Source of the DNA: Urechis unicinctus
Lineage: Eukaryota > Annelida > Polychaeta > Xenopneusta > Urechidae
Reading direction: 5' to 3'
Length of the DNA: 64,000 bases
Assembly: GCA_034190875.2 (NCBI GenBank)
Contig: CM067356.1
Coordinates: forward strand, 59,976,708 to 60,040,707
Part shown: positions 1 through 11,945 of the stretch, piece after piece
How the letters are laid out: every line of letters begins with the position of its first letter
Position numbering within the stretch: the stretch's first letter is position 1
Made by a program: the position numbers and the translations under genes
The notes under the pieces: model-generated
What the model was told of the DNA's origin: nothing
Databases searched by the model: none
Seen by the model: only the letters and a program-made list of their open reading frames with translations

Positions 1-170
1 ACAGAGTTGTTAACATTTTTTGTAGCATGTACAAGAAGGCGGTGAAAACCAAACCATGCCTGTGAATGGACTGCAGGTTTGACAAGATCAACCAGAGGCT
101 TGCGTACCACCAGAAAAAGAACCCCTATCATCTGATCAACCATATTACTGCACAACCAAATGATGTGAGC
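1..170 (+). pseudogene. Remnant of Polinton small Cys-rich protein gene (C-terminal part)
   Basis: In the frame read from base 3 the translation resembles the C-terminal half of the 102-residue Cys-rich protein encoded at 57827-58135: shared features are a Cys-x2-Cys-like start, a Lys-rich linker, MDC and FDKIN. A TGA at about 63-65 interrupts the frame and the second Cys of the first pair is a Tyr. It lies just upstream of the PolB remnant in the same orientation, matching the gene order of the right-hand Polinton. That shared order is the main support. The gene is cut by the window edge and is clearly non-functional. Confidence 0.6.
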
Positions 171-354
171 TGCCTCAAAACTCAAAATGATCTGTACAAA
201 CGTCCTAGCTCACCATGAATTAGAGAACAGGTGTTTTTACAGGTAGAGCATTCCACTTGACCTGAAAAGTCCACTATACAGTGATTTGTTGTTTTTCACC
301 AGTAAGAAATTCCCATTTAGACAAATGGATCTGTATGACAACGGCGAGCACATA

Positions 355-2794
355 AAGCCTAAGGCGATTACCTTGCACCTCATGGTGTTACATCGCCCTA
401 CCCACGCTCCAAAGCAGCACTACAAGCTATCAAAGAGCGCCTTGCCTTTGACCATGTGTACAATGAGCGTCAAGGCATGTGCCCGCGTTATGCGAGCCAG
501 TTCCTGCGTCACGACACCCAGTTACCGTGACACGCAAGTCAGTTTCTGCACCGCACAAGCCAGTTCCCATGCAACGTAAGCCAGTTCCCATGCAACGTAA
601 GCCAGTTCCCATGCAACGTAAGCCAGTTCCCATGCCACGCAAATCAGTTCCTGCACAACAAAAGGCAGTTCCCATTCCACGTCTGTAGTTTAAGAAGACT
701 CGGTGGGCTGTTAAGAATTATCTGCGTGGGTGGGTGATGAACTTTCCTGGGAGTCATTCCCTCGACAGGGACGCTCTGATGTTCTTAAGATGGCGTGCGA
801 AAACAGATGTGTGATCCTCTGACCACTGAGCGTAAGGAGCTAAACGGGATCAAGTGTCAGTTTGCCCTGCATTCGAGGCTCATGAACTTCACGGGCGATG
901 GAGACACTGAACATGTACTGTGTTATAAGCAGGAGGTGGTACTCCCGAGAGAAGATATTGATGATATCCTTAACAAGTAGCAATGCCAATATCCATGAGC
1001 GGTTGGAGAAGTGGACCAACAAAGGTTTCAGCTGGGAGTTTGAGTCAGTAGCAACTCTGTGGATTGACATTACCCACTACCATCCATTCAAAGATGGCTC
1101 CTACCTGCAACTACCGAGTATGCAGGCAGTGAAGAAGGCAGTCATAAATGAGAAGAACAAAGATGACTACTGACATCTATGGTCTATTGAATTGGCTATG
1201 CTTCCGGTCGGTAAAGACCCACAGTGACCATCTAAGATTAGAATTAACTGGCTGTTAGACCAGCTGGATGACAAAGGCTTAGAGTTTCCATCACAAGTGT
1301 CTCAGCTTGAGAAGGTAGAGAAGCAAGTGCCTAACCTAGCCCTGAACGTCTTGAGCTGGGAAGGAGGCGCTGCTATCATACACCACATCATTTCGCTGAT
1401 ATTCCACTTAATGCAGTTCGAGAAGGATGACAAGTTGTATGATCAGAGTAAGTACGAACACTGTAAGTTCTTCTGTGAGCGTTGCCTGCATGGCTATTCC
1501 ACTGAGAAATTGCTCCAGACGTACAAGCCTGAGTGTATGGGGAAAGGGCAGGCTGCTGTGCGAGTTACCATGGAATATGAGCCATGCGGTTGCGCCTATG
1601 AAATTATTGCAAGCCCTGCAACATGGAGAGCGCAAGATCAAAGCAGTTCTGTAAACCCCTGCTTCTATGCACGTGGCGCGGGAGGACAGAAGAGTGCACA
1701 ACGCGGCAACCTACTGTCAACTGTGTTAAAAGGAAATGGGCCGCAACACTGTCCGCGGCCACTGCCATATATCAGGATATTACCGTGGCGCAGCGCATAA
1801 CACCTGCAACTTGAAGGTGCAGCTGAATTGCAAGACAACGGCCATGTCTGTGGTCTTCCCCAACCTACACAACTATGACAGTCACCTCTTGATGCAGACC
1901 ATCAGCAAGGTAGAAGGGCAGATCAACTGCATCCCAAACAACATGGAGAAGTACATCTCCTTGTCGTTCAGACAGTTGTACTTCATTGACAGTGCACAGT
2001 TCCCCCTAGCCTCACTGGACAAGCTGGAACTCAGAAGTCTTTCAGTGACAGCTAAGTATGAGCCTGACTGGGCAAAGCACCGCCTGCTGATGCACAAGGG
2101 AGTGTACCCCTATGAATTCACGGACGGATGGGATAGCAAGTTGTCTGAACAAAGCATATCTACTTTAGGCTTTAAAATGTGCAGAAGGTCTGGGACATGT
2201 TCGGGGATAGAAACATTGGCGACTTCCATGACCTGTACCTGCACACAGACATGCTGTTCCTGGCGGTTGAGTTTGAGATATTTTGCAAGATCTGTCTTCA
2301 GCAATACGGGCTGGACCCAGCCAACTACTACACCAGCCCCAATCTGTCATGAGACGCACTGCTTAAGAGCAACAACCTGGACCTGCTATACACAGACTTG
2401 GGGTCGCTGCTTAGATCCACACCGCAGACATTTACGCAGACATGCAAGCAACTACTCACCTGATCACACACTCCACACCAACACCAATAACAAGGTTTTG
2501 GGGAAAATGAAGGATGAGCGTGATGGAATACCGATCAAGGAGTATGTGGGCCTGTGCCCTAAAATGAACTCGATCCTGATGTCTGACATGGGCAAGATCA
2601 GAAAGGCAAAGGAAGTGAAGAAGGTTGCTGTGAAGAAGCACCTACACCACGCACAATACATGGAGTCTTTGTTCACACAGATGTTGTACTGCCATGGGAT
2701 GAACATGCTCGGCAACGATGGTCACAGGGTGTATGGTAAGCGTGTCAACAAGGTGTCATTCTCCCCATTTGACTCAAAGCGGTGGATAGTGTAG
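355..2794 (+). pseudogene. Decayed Polinton protein-primed DNA polymerase B
   Basis: Segments in shifting frames match the PolB gene at 53944-57650 from its N-terminus to a shared C-terminal DSKRWI: a YP.SK segment near 395, a proline-rich PVP repeat at 540-690, ERLEKWTN near 1000, KYEH.KFFCERCLHGY near 1450, and a C-terminal block at 2500-2794. Stops and frame changes are frequent. The polymerase core is collapsed: the segment following LSWDALLKS (around 2350) is joined directly to the end of the motif C region near 2385, removing about 200 residues including motif A and the KxxxNSxYG-type motif. In motif C itself the aspartates that bind metal are altered (YTDLGS instead of YTDTDS). An old, dead copy on the + strand, opposite in orientation to the right-hand Polinton. 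Confidence 0.85.
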
Positions 2795-2815
2795 AAACCT
2801 GGGCCTATAGGTACG

Positions 2816-2835
2816 TTAGTTTGCCGGCAAACTAA
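2816..2835. repeat. 20-bp perfect palindrome
   Basis: TTAGTTTGCCGGCAAACTAA is identical to its reverse complement. It begins 21 bases after the end of the PolB remnant and before the minisatellite. It could be a protein-binding site or a trace of the element's end; no function can be assigned. Confidence 0.7.
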
Positions 2836-2869
2836 AGTGGCAGAGTCGGGCCCGTTCGGGGTCGGACAC

Positions 2870-3275
2870 AACAAGACCTGACACTATCACACGACCTGAC
2901 ATCACCACACGACCAGACACTATCACGCGACCTAATATAATCACACGACATGACACCGCCACACGGCCAGACACCACCACACGACCTTACACCAACATAC
3001 CACCACCATACGACCTGACACCATCACCAGACATGACACCATCACTTGACCAGACACCATCACACGACCAGGCACCATCACACGACTAGACACCATCACA
3101 TGACCTGACGCTACCATACGACTTGACGCCACCACAAGCCCTTACACCACTATACGACCAAACACCACCATACTACCTGACAAAACCACACGACCAGACA
3201 CCACCATACGACCTGACAACACCACCAGACCTGACACCACCATACGAATTGATGCCACCACACGCCCTCACACCA
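2870..3275. repeat. Minisatellite, about 18-bp unit (first block)
   Basis: Degenerate tandem copies built on ACACCACCACACGACCTG, with variants CATCAC, CCATAC and ACCAG. The same unit forms a larger block at 6690-7435. Open frames across it on either strand are repeat artefacts. Confidence 0.9.
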
Positions 3276-4150
3276 AATAGTTTATAGCTACGCTAAGAGG
3301 GCTCACTTCGAGTGGCTCTGCGGCGATCGCTTCCCTAATTATAATACATTTCAGTCTTAAGGTGACGCTACCGTGAAAAAAAAAGCCCATGGCACTGTTG
3401 ATCCAACGTCTCGAGGCTCGGGGGCTGTTAAAGATTATGGAGTCATCGGATTGGTCGAGGCAACTACAGCAAAGATCTTTTTATAATAAGATACCCCACT
3501 CGGACGTTTCTGTTGTGAAGCTCGCGACCAGCGCGCCACCTGGTTTCGTGGAAGCTAAAATGTAAACAAAAGCGCGTGGCTCAATAGTAAAAGATAGATC
3601 GGCGATGGTATGTACTCAATAATACCGCTGTATTTCTAAAATTTAGCGATTCTATGATAGAGCCAATACATAAAAACAAAGCCAATTACTATTAACACCC
3701 TTTTTATCAATTTGCGTGACGATTTATTAACTACAATAATTTTTTATGAACGTTTGAACAAAGTCGCATATATCAGTATCTACCCCAGGCCTAGCCCCGA
3801 TTGGACGGTAAAATACATACTTACTCAGACGTCCTGTAGGGTTGAATTTACCTCTTTTTAAGACACAGTCGGACGTCTATGCAACCCTTATTTGATATTA
3901 AATCTAAATCATTGGTTTTGTCATATTTGCGGCTGAATATGAGAAGTTGATTTAAATACATGCTCATGATTTCCCGATTGTCACACGAACCTTCACCAAA
4001 TCAAGCAGCTGCATTGTCGGTTGATGGGGTTCCCTATGTAGACGTATGATTTTATTATGTAATACTGTAAAATGTATTCTTGCTTATTTTGAATAACAAT
4101 ATAATAATGAAATATTTCAGGACATAGCATATACTAAAAACATTGATGCA
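3276..4150. other. No gene seen
   Basis: AT-rich, with no convincing coding frame. A stretch at about 3465-3500 reappears inverted at about 5590-5626 (see findings). Confidence 0.5.
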
Positions 4151-4152
4151 GC

Positions 4153-4477
<325 letters not shown>

Positions 4478-4489
4478 AAGGTCATTACA

Positions 4490-4830
4490 ACTTAAACTCT
4501 CAGTCTTAATAGCTTACTCAGAACAACCACAAATGAAATGAGATCATCAGCATACATTAGAAGATTAACAACAAGCACACTAAAACTACACTGAACACAA
4601 TAATTATTTAAAACCAGAGCTCAATTCATCCATATATACACTCATCAGATAGGTTGACAATATGCTTCCCTGTCTTATGCCATTAAACACACCAAATCAG
4701 CCAGACATAGTTCTGCCCCATCTTACACAAACATCTGATATGAGTACCATGCAACCAACCATTCTAACAGTATATCCAGGGACACCTTTTTTCGACAAGC
4801 TTCCCCCACCACTGCTATCTAAGGTGCAGT
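4490..4830 (-). pseudogene. Non-LTR retrotransposon reverse transcriptase relic
   Basis: On the minus strand, fragments of a reverse transcriptase palm domain follow each other in the expected order: a WY-type block near 4745-4790, RWGRTMSG near 4690-4715, GIRQGSILS near 4650-4680 followed by YMDEL, and the catalytic box MYADDL at about 4540-4557. Stops and frame changes separate them. The GxRQGxxLSP-type box and YADD spacing are typical of LINE reverse transcriptases. Only about 340 bp survive next to the (TA)n tract. Confidence 0.65.
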
Positions 4831-4998
4831 AGTCCTTTATACTGGTGTGGATTTATGATAGATAGTCCTTGTACATCTGCCCTAAAGGGCTTTCAAGGGA
4901 CTAAGTAAGCAAATATCAATATTTGATCTTTCGGAAATATACACATACAACAGCACTTAAAAAAAATAAGAGCACAAATTTTCAGGCGTGGGAAAATG

Positions 4999-5349
4999 TC
5001 AATGTCTTTTGCTCTCCTTGTGGTCCCTTAACTTACTGTTAGCCTCTCTCAGGGAATGATGCAACCTCATGTTCACCATAACACATATTACTGAAAGATG
5101 ACACCTGCATGACTCACATCGGAGTTTCTGTAAAGAGAGCTCTTTAGCTAGAATGCTTACAACCCTGGCTTTCACTTGATTACAGTATAATACTGTGTCA
5201 ATGAATTTGCGGCAATGTTCCTTAACCCTGCATATCGCATCTACTAGTGATTTGCTTGGGACAACGAGCCCTTCCTTTGCACTTCGGTTATTCTTCTGGT
5301 CATGTATATCATTGACTACAGATATTTTGTCTCTGCATATTGCACACAA
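4999..5349 (-). CDS. Unrecognised 116-codon ORF with two Cys-x2-Cys motifs
   Basis: Open for 116 codons, beginning MCAICRDKI. A second pair, CESCRCH, lies near residue 80. The pairs could bind zinc, but spacing matches no family I can name. It sits 170 bp from the reverse-transcriptase relic on the same strand and may be part of an element or a single exon. Low confidence that it is translated. Confidence 0.25.
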   Translation of the reverse strand: MCAICRDKISVVNDIHDQKNNRSAKEGLVVPSKSLVDAICRVKEHCRKFIDTVLYCNQVKARVVSILAKELSLQKLRCESCRCHLSVICVMVNMRLHHSLREANSKLRDHKESKRH

Positions 5350-6685
5350 CTTAATTTCAGCGCAATATAGCCAGTGACATATGCTAGAACATTCACTTCC
5401 TGGCTGGAAAGGCCTTTGTCAATTCAAACCGTTAATTGCAGCGCAGAAATCCCCATTTGTGTTTGACTTCTAGTCAGACATACTCGCAAGTCATAACGAA
5501 GTTGGTTGGCTGCTGCGCGTCGAGTAGCTTCCACAAAAGTAGAGGGCGCTGCCTACGCGGTGTCACGGAATTTGTCGGGCGGGCTGCCGAGTCGGGTATC
5601 TTATTATAACAAGATCTTTGATGGAACCACACAAGAGCAGGGCCCTGTAGAGGAAGATGGAAGGCAGCCACTTTTCTGGTGTCATTATCTTCCCCTGGAG
5701 CTGATGTAGAGTGCAATAGCTTTCAAAATCCCGAAGGAACTCCAGGGGTTCCGCTACGCTTCTCGCCCTAGAGTCTACGACAGGACCAGCTCTAAAACTG
5801 GCGCGTCCGAATATTCACAAGACACGTTCGGTAATCTTCGTGAGCAATCAACGCAAAGGTTGTGACCCGGATTGACCTTATTTGCTCGTGTGTGGCTCTT
5901 GAAACTGGCTTGTGATACGCACCCTCGGCTCTATTTGACGTCATGGACATTGTATTGGTCTGCGTCCAATGAGAACACATTGAATGTCTTCTGGAATTAT
6001 GGGGCGTCTCAAAAGTTCAAATTGGCACCACAACAAATGCTTTATTGCTTAGCTGCACGATAGTATGTTTACTGCTTCTCTCGCCGACTGTGTGATTAAC
6101 GGTGCCACTCAGCGTGAAACAACAAATCGGAGTGTTATAGGATGTGTGCCCGGCTCATAAAAATCACTCCACTGGTTGGACTAGTTCTTCGGAACTTGTA
6201 GAACTGACCAATGAGAGACAACGACTTAAAAGTATCAGAGAGTGACCGAGAGACACGGCTTGTGATTGGAGCATCCCAAATCTGGGATGCCTGTCCAGTT
6301 CAAGACATTAAGCTCGCCCAGACTTGAAGGCGAGACTATTGAATATCAGTAACATGTAAACAGCGCCCGCAGCCATCAAGCTGGGGGACCTTGACTAGGC
6401 TGATGCTGGCCACGGCATTTTTTACAATGGGTTAATCCCGTCTGACCGGATGACATTAACATAAAACGTATAAAGGCGACCATACATGACCCGATGAGGC
6501 ATACAATTAAGAAAACATCAAAGGTACAAGGATGGCCAAGCAGAATGAGATGATGAGACACAGGATAAAGGAACATGCAAGTACAAGGATTGTCTGTATG
6601 GCCCGGTAAGATGAAAAATAGGACAGAAGTGACCAAGACAGCCAGTCAAAGACAGATTAACATATTCAACTCAGGAATATGACAC
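5350..6685. other. No gene seen
   Basis: Only short frames without coding character. The segment 5590-5626 is an inverted match to 3465-3500. Confidence 0.5.
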
Positions 6686-6689
6686 CTGA

Positions 6690-7435
6690 CATCAATGCAC
6701 AACCTGACACCACCACACGACATAACACCACCACACGAAATTACACCACCACATGACTTTACACCACCACACGACATTACATCACCACACGACCAGACAC
6801 CACCACACGACCTGACACCATCACACGACCAGACACCACCACACGACCGGACACCACCACACGACCGGACACCACCACACGACCAGACACCATCACACGA
6901 CGGACACCACCACACGACCGGACACCACCACACGACCAGTCCCCATCACACGACCAGACATCACCACACGACCTGACACCATCATACGACCTGACACCAT
7001 CACACGACCAGACACCACCACACGACCTGACACCATCATACGACCTGACACCATCGCACGACCAGACACCATCACCAGACATATTACCATCACACGACAA
7101 GACACCACCACACGAAGTGACGCTACCACACTAAAGTACACCACCACATGACCTGACACCACCACACAACCTAACACCACCACATGACCCGACACTACCA
7201 CACGACCTGACACCACCACACGACCTGGCACCACCACACGACCTGGCACCAATACACGACCTGACACAACCCCACGACCTGACACCACCACACGGCCTGC
7301 CAGCAATACACGACCTGACACCACCACACGACCTGCATCCACTACACGACCTCACACCACCACACGACCTGACACCACTACACTACCTGACACCACCACG
7401 CGACCTCACACCACCACCCGACCTCACACCTCCTG
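6690..7435. repeat. Minisatellite, 18-bp unit (second block)
   Basis: About 40 tandem units of the CACCACCACACGACCTGA type, the same family as 2870-3275. The unit length is a multiple of three and lacks stops in several frames, so long open frames appear on both strands; they show no other sign of being genes. Confidence 0.95.
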
Positions 7436-8005
7436 ACACTACCGATATAACCCGCCCCCTCCCAATCCTAAACATTCGTCCAGGTCAAAATCGATCACTT
7501 CACCCATCAAATATCGAATACAAGTCCCACTGAGTCAATCCTACATATTAAAGAGTCCACAGCCTTTAAGGTTGGCTTCTGAGCTAAAAGATTATTGCAA
7601 GTCTCCTCCATGAATTAAACTGATCAAGCGTGTGTGTGCGGGCTTATAAAAACAGTCGCTTCTGGGAGTCGATAAGAAGTTGATTGAATTGGCGAGAGTT
7701 CTGAGCACCAACTTTAAGCTGACAAGCTATATGACAGCTCTCTTGGCAACTAGCGCGTCGTCTAGTTGGCTCTAACGTGTTCGATTGGAAAAAGAACTTG
7801 GGCGCATGTGTTCGGCAACGCCCGATATTGTACGGTATCATATGCCAGGGAAGGCATCAACGGTGATCAAGATTATAATAATTATCACGAATTGAGGCTT
7901 CAACGAGTTGTTAAGGAAGTGTGAAGTGGACAACTGTGCGAAGACCTCATTCCAGCGAACGTTTCGTCATCGGCTCCTTTCTGTGTCGCTCAGCACGATT
8001 CGGTC
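7436..8005. other. No gene seen
   Basis: Unique sequence without a convincing reading frame. Confidence 0.45.
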
Positions 8006-8008
8006 GCT

Positions 8009-8383
8009 ATGCCTGGAACAACAAGCTGGTATTATCGCCCAACTAATAGCACGTGCTATTCTTCCCGACAGGCTGCCGGCCGTAATGCCTTTCTGACCGA
8101 GCCGAAGCTGGCGTCCAGGGTTTCTTCTGAATTGGCGAAAACTCCGATGCCATCTTTATCAGCGCGGTCTCCAGACTATCAAAGAGAACACATCGCCTAT
8201 CTGAGCCGCCCCACTTTGTCCAGTCGACTACGTCATGAAAACCCCCAGCTGTCCTACACCTTCCGTAACCGCTACCAAACGTGGGACGGCCACTATATCT
8301 GGAGCAAAATGGATTTCTTTAAGGACAGTTACAGATGTATATGGAACCCTCATGGAGGAATCAAACGGTCGAAGAAAATATGA
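8009..8383 (+). CDS. Unrecognised 124-aa protein, possible small single-exon gene
   Basis: An ATG-initiated frame of 124 codons with mixed, non-repetitive composition, unlike the surrounding low-complexity frames. It is rich in Tyr, Trp, Arg and Ser, with a Trp-containing C-terminal half (residues about 80-115) and a basic end (KRSKK). No domain, signal peptide or membrane segment is visible. A 26-bp minisatellite begins just after the stop. It could be a real small gene or a last exon; I do not recognise the family. Confidence 0.4.
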   Translation: MPGTTSWYYRPTNSTCYSSRQAAGRNAFLTEPKLASRVSSELAKTPMPSLSARSPDYQREHIAYLSRPTLSSRLRHENPQLSYTFRNRYQTWDGHYIWSKMDFFKDSYRCIWNPHGGIKRSKKI

Positions 8384-8423
8384 CATTTGTAGAGAAGCCG
8401 CTTGTCACAAAAGCGATTATCAT

Positions 8424-8583
8424 GTTGTTTGGCGTCATTGTAGCCGGTTTTTGTTTGGCGTCATTGTAGCCGGTTTTTGTTTGGCGTCATTGTAGCCGGT
8501 TTTTGTTTGGCGTCATTGTAGCCGGTTGTTGTTTGGCGTCAATGTAGCCGGGTTTTGTTTGGCGTCATTGTAGCCGGTTTTTG
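8424..8583. repeat. 26-bp minisatellite, six units
   Basis: Tandem copies of a unit containing GTTTGGCGTCATTGTAGCC followed by a short T run; near-identical copies, so recent. Confidence 0.95.
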
Positions 8584-8589
8584 AATGTT

Positions 8590-9010
8590 GCAGCTTAAGT
8601 GTAACTGCTTGGGACGAAGCCAGGAAGTAATGTCACTTCTGGAATATCTGCTATTTCTTTTTGTGTTTATTTTCTTCTTACTATAACTGACTGATTTGAC
8701 AGTGGGTGATGGGGATGTGGAGCAATCATCTGGAAGGTGAATGGCGTACAGTGTATATACACACGATCATTACATCCAGCAGTGAAATAAAATAAAGTAC
8801 AAGATAACATTACAACAAAAATGATGTTGGTCATTAGTAAACGCAGTTGATATGACGAACACCAGTTTGTAAATTCCCAGAAATTGACGTGATGTTTATC
8901 CAAGGTGCAACCCAAAGCTAGAGCGACGTCGTTCGACTCGATGTCGGTCCACAATGGTCCGGAACGTGACTGTGGACGAGACGTATCCATATGATGTGGG
9001 CTGTGTGTCT
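8590..9010. other. No gene seen
   Basis: No convincing frame or repeat. A minus-strand frame at 8667-8990 has no recognisable feature. Confidence 0.4.
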
Positions 9011-9012
9011 TG

Positions 9013-11160
9013 CTATGGGTATGTGTGATCTTTACTGCTATGTTTGGGCTTTTTCCCGTTGTGCTTGGGCTTGCTGTTCACGATCGTGGCATTGCTGGGA
9101 TACACACGGTGCTCTGTGACGGTCGCTCTGTGAGGGGCGGATGTCGCAATGCCGGGAGGGGTTCGTGTACATGGGGGAGCGGATGTCCGCGCGTCGCGGG
9201 ATGCCAGGGAGGGCGGTGAAGCTGGAGGTGTACGTCGCTGTATATTGTAGCTCCAGGGAGCAGTGAAGCTGGAGGTCCGCGCGTCGGGGAGGAGTTGTCG
9301 CTGTACCATATTGTAGCTCCACGGCGCGGTGAAACTGGAGGTCCGCGCGTCGGGGAGGAGTCGTCGCTGTACCATATTGTAGCTCCACGGCGCGGTGAAG
9401 CTGGAGGTCCGCGCGTCGGGGAGGAGTCGTCGCTGTACCATATTGTAGCTCCACGGTGCGGTGAATCTGGAGGTCCGAGAGTCCGGGGCGTCATACATGT
9501 TCCATGATGCAGGAGTAATCTGTTCCATTGCCGCCTGTTGGCCGCATGACAGGTCCTCTCGTCTCTTACCTTCATGTAAATTCATCCACTGGTCACTTTG
9601 GACAGTATCCAACCGCGGTTGGTGTTGTACTGTAGCAGCAACCTGCGCCATAGGAAGCCGTGAAGTGTGCTCCGTAAGAACTGCAGACGGCCAGGCTGTG
9701 GCAGATCCATACGCGCGGCCTGCCGGAGGGTTGGTAAGGTAACGTGCCACTTGGCCGGCTCCTGTGTCCGTCGTACGGGTAGCGGACGTATTTAAGGGGG
9801 TGCCAACGTGACGGATCACATGGGGGGGCGCTATAGACGCTCGACTTCCGGTCCCTGTTGCCTGGGTTGTGACGGCATTACGGCTTTTATTGAAGGCGAT
9901 ATTACTGTCCCCAATGGATCGCGAGCCGCACGTCTTGTCATTGTACAATACGTGATTTGGTGCTCCAGACGATGTTTGACGAGAACTCACGCGCTCCGCT
10001 TGGTGACTCTCTCCAGACGTGACACTGTGAGTCCGCTTCGGCAAAACAGAGGTGTTATTCCAGAAACCACTCGTAGATGTTCCCGGACAAGCTTGACTGT
10101 AGATGCCGGGCGCCGGAAGTACGTAGTTATTGGCGGTTGAAGTCGTAGGGTTAGCTCTGTACCGCGCCAGATACTCGACCATGACATTGCGATTGCGTAT
10201 GAGCCATTCCATCTTGGCAAACACTTCCTGTTGGCTTCGTCGTTTCTCTTTCGCGTGGCGTTTAAGGATTGCCAGGTCAACGACAGTCTGCCGGTGCTGC
10301 TCCAGAGCCAACAACATATCGTGATGGAATTGCCGTGAGCTCGTGGAATGAAATTGACCTGAAGATGGCCACATGAGGGCGCTGACATCGTGATTGCTGT
10401 CGACTGATGGCCACATGAGGGCGCTGACATCGTGATTGCTGTCGACTGATGGCTGCGTGAGGGCGCTGACATCGTGATTGCTGTCGACTGATGGCCACAT
10501 GAGGGCGCTGACATCGTGATTGTTGTCGACTGATGGCCGCGTGAGGGCGCTGACATCGCGATTGCTGTCGATTGATGGCCGCGTGAGGGCGCTGACATCG
10601 TTATTGCTGTCGACTGATGGCCGCGTGAGGGCGCTGGCATCGTTATTGCTGTCGACTGAAATCCGATACCGCATCGAGTTCTCCAGCGATTTTTTGAGCA
10701 GCCGAACGTGTGAGTTTTTTGGCCGCACAGGGGAATAAGTGATTTCAGTAGGGATTGAGTTGACGTGAAAGTTAGTGGTCGAGATGATGGGGTGATGATG
10801 GCACTGACCTCTGTCATGGCAACTATAGGTCACAGTAGTGTCGGCCACCATACCGGACTTTTCCATGGCCGAATCGCTCCGTTCCAATCTCCCTAATGTC
10901 GGCGATTCTCTGGCCAGACTTTGTTTCGCCTTGCCAGCTTCATCGTTCTCGGCGGACACAGACATCGAAGTCTTCATGTCGCTAGGATTAACATCCACAA
11001 TGAATGTAAACTCGGCCGCGCACACAAGACACTGACAACCTTTAGCGTTAGCGGTAGAGCGGATACGAAATTCGATGAAATGAAAGCCAAAGAGATGGAC
11101 CAAACTGAGGCTCGCCAACGATGCCCGGAAACATTTTATACTGGCGCCATGACAACGCAA
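9013..11160 (-). CDS. Uncharacterised 715-aa protein with two internal repeat regions
   Basis: An uninterrupted 2.1-kb minus-strand frame, unusually long for this window. Residues about 165-265 hold seven copies of a 14-residue repeat (SVDSNNDVSALTRP type). Residues about 270-340 look helical and charged (LEQHRQTVVDLAILKRH) and may form a coiled coil. The C-terminal region has four copies of a 22-residue repeat (DARTSSFTAPWSYNMV core). No signal peptide, membrane segment or known domain is visible. The start is uncertain; a Met near residue 62 (MKTSMSVS) is an alternative. Both repeats are in-frame minisatellites (42 bp and 66 bp), and part of the open frame could reflect their lack of stops, but the non-repetitive middle is also open. 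Function unknown. Confidence 0.5.
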   Translation of the reverse strand: MRCHGASIKCFRASLASLSLVHLFGFHFIEFRIRSTANAKGCQCLVCAAEFTFIVDVNPSDMKTSMSVSAENDEAGKAKQSLARESPTLGRLERSDSAMEKSGMVADTTVTYSCHDRGQCHHHPIISTTNFHVNSIPTEITYSPVRPKNSHVRLLKKSLENSMRYRISVDSNNDASALTRPSVDSNNDVSALTRPSIDSNRDVSALTRPSVDNNHDVSALMWPSVDSNHDVSALTQPSVDSNHDVSALMWPSVDSNHDVSALMWPSSGQFHSTSSRQFHHDMLLALEQHRQTVVDLAILKRHAKEKRRSQQEVFAKMEWLIRNRNVMVEYLARYRANPTTSTANNYVLPAPGIYSQACPGTSTSGFWNNTSVLPKRTHSVTSGESHQAERVSSRQTSSGAPNHVLYNDKTCGSRSIGDSNIAFNKSRNAVTTQATGTGSRASIAPPHVIRHVGTPLNTSATRTTDTGAGQVARYLTNPPAGRAYGSATAWPSAVLTEHTSRLPMAQVAATVQHQPRLDTVQSDQWMNLHEGKRREDLSCGQQAAMEQITPASWNMYDAPDSRTSRFTAPWSYNMVQRRLLPDARTSSFTAPWSYNMVQRRLLPDARTSSFTAPWSYNMVQRQLLPDARTSSFTAPWSYNIQRRTPPASPPSLASRDARTSAPPCTRTPPGIATSAPHRATVTEHRVYPSNATIVNSKPKHNGKKPKHSSKDHTYP

Positions 11161-11164
11161 AAGA

Positions 11165-11945
11165 GTCAGTGAAAAACGTCAGTCACACTGAAGAAGACTG
11201 TGGCTGGATATTGGCGCTAAATCTGTTACTATGACAACCTGTCGACTGCACGAAATGATTCACCAGATTTTGTGCAGCGTGATGTAAGTTAATAGTTTCA
11301 CATGGGAGAAAATCGAGTCTATCGTCCCCACCCCAGCAAATGCTTAAAGAGGCTTTCCAGCCCTATATCCTGATATCGGGCACTCAGGGATCATTTTGTT
11401 AATACATGACTACGTTTAACGCAGACATAAATAATGCCATCATTTAATTTGTGCAACAAATTTTACTTGATCGAAAATCATGCTGATAAATTTTAAACAT
11501 TATGATTTGACTGGTAATATTCATGCTGTTCAGTAGAAATCTGTTTTATTTTGTTGTGTCGTTCCATCGACAACTGTGCCTCCCTAAAACGATGAACCAC
11601 ACGAATGTTAGCTGTCAATCATTACGCGCTTTATAACTACCTTGCTATCGATGTGCATACTTCCGCTTAGGTTACAAAATGTAACTCTTCACTTATTAAA
11701 TTGTGGGCATCATTGCACCAAAAAATTCGACCGCAAGCAGGAACGGAAAGTTTCGACAACAAAAATGCCGACAGCCTAGTAATGACCTATTTTCAGAGAC
11801 CGCAGCGCCGCGTAGTGACTGAAAGTTTGAAAACATTAAACTTTTAGTTTCCAAGGTGCGTTACAAATATGGGGCTGAACAGTCTCTCTAAGTCATAAGA
11901 TATCTCGTTATACAAAAGCAAATATGACACATCGTGTCAAAGTAG
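11165..11945. other. No gene seen; left boundary of the duplicated USP30-like array
   Basis: Unique sequence. Similarity to the other type I copies begins at about 11950, where a segment shared with 27000 and 32065 starts. Confidence 0.5.

Noticed and set aside
6693-7435. Long open frames on both strands (His/Thr- or Val/Gly-rich)
   Set aside because: They follow an 18-bp repeat whose length is a multiple of three and lacks stops; no other coding signal.
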